From: Aphrophora alni
Lineage: Eukaryota; Arthropoda; Insecta; Hemiptera; Aphrophoridae
DNA: 64,000 bases
NCBI GenBank assembly: GCA_963513935.1
Contig: OY740774.1
Span: 97,905,668-97,969,667 of the forward strand
Direction: 5' to 3'
This document shows positions 59,631 to 64,000 of the stretch, piece after piece. Position 1 is the first letter of the stretch; each line of letters opens with the position of its first letter. The translations under genes were made by a program, and so were the position numbers. The notes beneath the pieces are model-generated. The model was given only the letters and a program-made list of their open reading frames with translations, was not told where the DNA came from and ran no database searches.

Positions 59631-60425
59631 CACAGAGAAATATTCACACATGGAAATAGAATGTTTCAATTTTCTACTTTATCGGTTGTAATATCTAACA
59701 GCACTGCGTATACAGTTCTACTTATTGTCTCTAGTAGTGAGACAGCTATTACATAGGGTTTACCTTTGACATCAACTATCTCAGCTGACCGAATGATTTT
59801 CCAAAATAGGTCGAAGAAATCGATTTTCTACTGATTTTTGTACGTTGGAGGGATGCATTTTAGTTTATATAAACATATTTCTCGCTAGTTTTAGGTACAT
59901 ATGTACAGTACGTGTATATTAAATAAAATGCCATAATCTTTGAATCATTAATATTTTGTTTACTACAGAATATTGTATTTGGAATTTCATTGTATGTCTG
60001 TGTTTGATAGCCTATACAAATAATCCCACGCGCATACACAGAACGTTATGACGTTTATTAATAAAGTCATTTGCAACTAGAACAAACAATCTATGTACTA
60101 GGTTGAAAGAAATTTAATGTTTAGTTTTAAAAAGGAGGCAACTCAAAACAGTTTAGTCATGGTGGTCCGACTAGGGTTAAAGTATGAACGAGACTTAACG
60201 AGCAGTCGTAAAAAAAAAAAAAACATGACCAATTAAATTTCAACTGTTTTCTTAAATTTTCCCATGGGACATTTTTACCCGATCAAAAATAATAAAAAAC
60301 ATCCTAACATTTTCGATGATTTTATTCATATAAATTGCAACCTGGGTTACAAAAAATAAACAGTTGTCAAATAGTTTACGTTTCCAATGAATTGGATTAC
60401 CAACCACTTAGACGACGATAGTAAT
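59631..60425. other. AT-rich non-coding DNA
   Basis: Nothing recognised before the telomere-like array. Confidence 0.4.
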
Positions 60426-60755
60426 GGTTAATGTTAGGTTAGGTTAGGTTAGGTTAATGTTAGGTTAGGTTAGGTTAATGTTAGGTTAGGTTAGGTTAGT
60501 ATTAGGTTAGGTTAATGTTAGGTTGGTTAGGTTAGGTTAGGTTAATGTTAGGTTAGGTTGGGTTAGTGTTAGGTTAGGTTAGGTTAGGTTAGGTTAGGTT
60601 AGGTTAATGTTAGGTTAGGTTGGGTTAGTGTTAGGTTAGGTTAGGTTAATGTTAGGTTTGTTAGGTTAGGTTAGGTTAATGTTAGGTTAGGTTAGGTTAA
60701 TGTTAGGTTAGGTTAGATTAGGTTAGGTTAATGTTAGGTTAGTTAGGATAAGGTG
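60426..60755 (+). repeat. Interspersed (TTAGG)n telomere-like array with TTAATG spacers
   Basis: About 330 bp in which runs of two to eight TTAGG units alternate with TTAATG (or TTAGTG, TTAGTA) hexamers, giving a frequent unit TTAGGTTAGGTTAGGTTAATG (split here only by its units). TTAGG is the canonical arthropod telomere pentamer. The regular spacers and unique DNA on both sides mean this is an internal array, not a chromosome end. Confidence 0.9.
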
Positions 60756-61689
60756 AATTAAATATTACTGTTACTTCTTAGTCCATTTATGTCACACTCG
60801 CTAGGCAGTAACCACAGTGGGTCTCAAGGAACGATTTATTGAACGCACTTACTAAAATATCCAAGGAGCGACGTCTGTCTGCAGAATGTAGAAAAAAAGG
60901 AAAATTATTCGTGTCGAATTTACTAACGCTGCACGATTGTCCTCCGTTGTCCTCCATATTCAAACTTTTACCAAATCCTTGCATTCAAATCACTTTGCCC
61001 CGGCCCTACACCGCGGGGGACCTACTACCTCTACCATGTAGAGAGTTAAACGGCATGGACATGGAATAGCGACATTTTAATGGTGACATTTCTCTTGCTA
61101 TAATCACCTGAATTGTTTTGAATATTTCATCTCAATGAATGTGGACTTGTCATGGACAGCATTTGCATTTCTATTCATACTCGAAACACGTGTCCCTATC
61201 GTTTGTTGCTTCAGGGTTTTGACCAGTTAAGAGTATTTATCATTGAATGGTGACGCAACTGTCAAATACATATTGACCGGTTTCTAACACGGACATTGCA
61301 CTTTCCTTCATGGATACATTTGGGTATTAAATGTTGAACGATCTTTCCTTAGGAATAATTAACAATAGTTCACTGTAAATAGGATATAAATAAACGATAT
61401 AATATGAGCGTAGGGTGATAAAAATAAATTATACAAAACATTGAACAAACTTTGTCAGTCATCAAAACCAACCAAAATTAATTGTCGATCAAAATTGAAA
61501 ACAAACAATGGACATGCTTTATAGCAGTATTTAAATAGGGGATAAGCTTGCACCATAAACGCGACCTCAGCCATAAACTTTATTTGGTTAAAATCTAACT
61601 TATAATGAAAACTGTCAAGGTCATATAGTTTTATCAATTACTACTAAAACGTAAAATGTCTTTACTTGCGATTTTGCACACGAGTCTGT
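60756..61689. other. Non-coding DNA
   Basis: GC-richer at 60780-61070 with short frames on both strands, none of recognisable family; otherwise AT-rich. Confidence 0.4.
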
Positions 61690-61950
61690 GTCAATAATTT
61701 TCAATTTGTACGAAATCAATTGAATCTATTTTGAGAGAAAACATCCATTTTAAAAGCCATAAGGTCGATTTTGTAGGTGTTTTTAACCGATAACTACTCA
61801 CAAAGCAGTTTTTTAGGAGAGATAGCAACCAATACGTTTTGTCTGGGTCCCTAGAAGCTACCCTTGAGCGTGATTCGGTCAAATTTTTAGATTCGATTTT
61901 GAAAAAAAAATCCTAACTTTGTGTTGTTTTGGTTTCGACTGTAGTTCATT
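61690..61950 (+). repeat. Dispersed repeat family B, copy (5' part)
   Basis: GATAACTACTCACAAAGCAG, GGAGAGATAGCAACCAATAC, TTTTGTCTGGGTCCCTAGAA and GATTCGATTTTGAAAAAAAA match the 5' part of the family. Confidence 0.6.
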
Positions 61951-62009
61951 GGAAAAACGACAGACCGAATTCCATCAAAAATGCACTTATTTGAACTCGG
62001 AGTACTTCA

Positions 62010-62580
62010 AAAAGAATATTTCCACAAAACTCCAACAATAACCTTCTCCTCCATAACAACCGATCGCCACTTACGTCTGTCAGCAACTCTCCGTGTCGCT
62101 CCAACGTCTCACTCCAAGATTCCTCACCATCTAGTTCCACCTTTTCCATCATTGTTCTCTCAGGCTTCTTTCTCCTAAATGACCTTCAAGTACTAATTGG
62201 GACCCCACAAGAATACACAACAATCTTCACCTCCACAACAACCGATCACCACTTACGTCCGTCAGCAACTCTCCGTGTCGCTCCAACGTCTCACTCCAAG
62301 CCTCCTCATCATCAAGTTCCACCTTTACCATCATTGTTCTCTCACCCTTCTTTCTTCTAAATGACCTTCAAGTACTATTTGTGTATTTCCACAAAAAATA
62401 CACAACAATCTTCACCTCCACAACAACCGATCACCACTTACGTCTGTCAGCAACTCTCCGTGTCCTTTCAACATCTCACTCCAAGCCTCCTCATGTCTTC
62501 CTCAATTTCCTCCATAACCCTTTCATCCTCTTTTCCCCTGCGTGACCTTCAAGTAATTCTTGGAACCACTCTCCTCATCT
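62010..62580. repeat. Three tandem units of 182-185 bp
   Basis: CGATCRCCACTTACGTCYGT begins at 62061, 62243 and 62428, each followed by CAGCAACTCTCCGTGTC, CATCTCACTCCAAG or CGTCTCACTCCAAG, and later GACCTTCAAGTA. The third unit is the most diverged in its second half. On the minus strand one unit reads SETLERHGELLTDVSGDRLL, which faintly recalls C-terminal tails of non-LTR ORF2 proteins; that link is speculative. Confidence 0.85.
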
Positions 62581-64000
62581 ATCCTTTGGATATGTCTCTG
62601 AGGAGTAGTCTGAATCTTCCAGCTTTCACCGTAACCAAGATGTTAGGTTTGTTGTTCCGCTTTTTATCTTCTGTATTTGTACTTATTCTCCACGCATCAC
62701 CTTCACTTTATTCATTCAAATATCTTTTAAAGTATGCTGCGCTCCTGTATACTAATTACATTTTCTTTCTCTTTATTATAATATATCATTCATAGATGGT
62801 CTGACTGTAGGCCTTAGTGTTATATGTGGCTAATTCAAGCTTTCTTAGCATGTTTTTATTTATAAATGTAACTTCTAAAACAACAAACCACCCTTGCACA
62901 ATATTAAGCCGATTTCTTTCGATATATTCGCTTTCACTAGGGTTACCAAGTATTTAACTTTTTCTTTGCCCTAGAAATGAAGATGACCTCCTTCCAAAGC
63001 TTTTCTAGGACATGCACGCCTGCTTGATATTGCCAATGTTAATTTTCAAACTCAAAACACTGGTTCCCTCTTATAACTCTAAAGAAACTTGTAAGTGTAT
63101 AATTTAACAGTCTGTTGTAATATTATTTACTCCAGCAGTAGAATTTTTTATAAATAACTTAATGAAGCTTGTTATAAAAAAATCAAAACCACTAATTTTT
63201 CTATATATCTCTCACTTTTTCCGATTTTCCAAGTCTGATACAAACATAGACAGTCTTTAATGTTCAGACAAATTTATTACTGATTAAAAAAAAATTAAAT
63301 AAATTGATCCTTAGTAGGCTAAATCTTTCCAATTTATACAGATTTTTAGCATATTAAAACAAAAGGGCATACAGATTCGAACAGATTTAGCACAAGAAAC
63401 AGCTTAGCTTCCTTAAAGAGAAATTAAAAAAAGTATACTGTTTTTTGTTTTTTTTTTAATGGAGCTTTATTGTTAATATTTAATTGCAATGTAACTTTAC
63501 ACCCAACGTTGATTCTGTTTTTAAAGTTATAATGATAGATTGTTCATATTTTGGAGTAATTTACTCGAACATTTTCCATATTTTGTGTATGCCAAAAGTA
63601 ATACAAAATGTTTCTAAAGCTTAGACCCACTTTCATTATCAAGTGATAATTCTGAAACATAAAAACGGCCAACATAACTATGTTTAAAACTAAAACTAGT
63701 AACCTAAGAAAGAAACCCACAAACAAATAGACTATATACAAACGTATCCAAAGAAAAACAACAACAGAACTTCATACTGACACAAAAAATAGAAAACCAA
63801 GTTAAACCGGAGACATAAAATGGTCAACCGAACAAATGGATGTTGTACTAACGGGTAGTTACCTAACGGTTGTTTTCAGAATAGACTATGTATTGTCCCT
63901 CTTTTCAATAATTTAGCGAGTCACTGCTTTTAAAGAATAAACCAGAAAATTTTCAGTCTTACTTACGAAAGATCATTATGTTAGTAAAATTTTCAATTGA
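62581..64000. other. AT-rich non-coding DNA
   Basis: No gene, RNA or strong repeat recognised to the window end. Confidence 0.4.

Noticed and set aside
62361..62795. 144-codon plus-strand frame
   Set aside because: It runs through the 185-bp tandem repeat and then T-rich sequence; composition is unlike protein.

Overview
This window looks like AT-rich insect nuclear DNA. Four things point there: scattered and arrayed (TTAGG)n, the arthropod telomere unit; intron-style gene structure; a focused Inr plus DPE core promoter; and many remains of Jockey-type, RNase H-bearing non-LTR, Gypsy-type and Merlin-type elements. A hemipteran is my guess from the general flavour of the repeats, but no sequence feature proves the order. 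I found no rRNA, tRNA, CRISPR array or bacterial-style operon.

The best host gene is on the + strand at about 32.07-32.21 kb. A TATA-less core promoter (TCAGTA initiator, with AGACCT at exactly +28 to +33) lies 72 bases before an ATG. That ATG opens a 24-codon exon encoding a signal peptide and ending in a textbook GTAAGT donor (phase 1). It is the start of a gene for a secreted or membrane protein. I could not find later exons, so the sequence after it is intron as far as I can see. A second, much weaker coding candidate is a 51-codon frame on the - strand at 11.0-11.16 kb.

The rest is transposon-dominated. 1.4-2.6 kb: a TTAGG-linked minisatellite and a Merlin-like element (8-bp duplication, ISXO2-type transposase remnant, palindrome inserted in it). 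3.7-4.4 kb: a long-TIR element. 9.9-13.9 kb: four decayed non-LTR pieces in mixed orientation. 14.1-14.4 kb: a foldback. 19.8-21.4 kb: a TA palindrome and a Gypsy-type RNase H relic. 22.3-25.75 kb: diverged direct repeats, then two 5'-truncated non-LTR insertions (Jockey-type and RNase H-type), each with a perfect 13-14 bp target duplication and a (TAA)n tail. 34.1-35.6 kb: a minisatellite with a dimeric higher-order period. 36.9-38.0 kb: a TIR element whose core has an inverted relative at 52.9-53.5 kb. 38.5-40.2 kb: low-complexity tracts and half of the 14-kb foldback. 45.0-45.5 kb: tandem array of a dispersed repeat. 46.4-49.6 kb: two decayed non-LTR fragments. 49.9-50.5 kb: a foldback element. 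57.46-58.6 kb: three nested layers, a TIR element inside a TIR element inside a dispersed repeat. 60.4-60.8 kb: an interspersed TTAGG array. 62.0-62.6 kb: a threefold 185-bp tandem repeat.

Two dispersed families recur through the window: one of about 250-330 bp (seven copies, called family A below) and one with a TTTGATTAAAAT-type core (called family B). I see no new multi-gene system. The most informative novelties are the nested transposon structures, the higher-order minisatellite, the family A repeat and the correctly spaced promoter of the secreted-protein gene. All family assignments were made by reading and translating by eye, without any database search.
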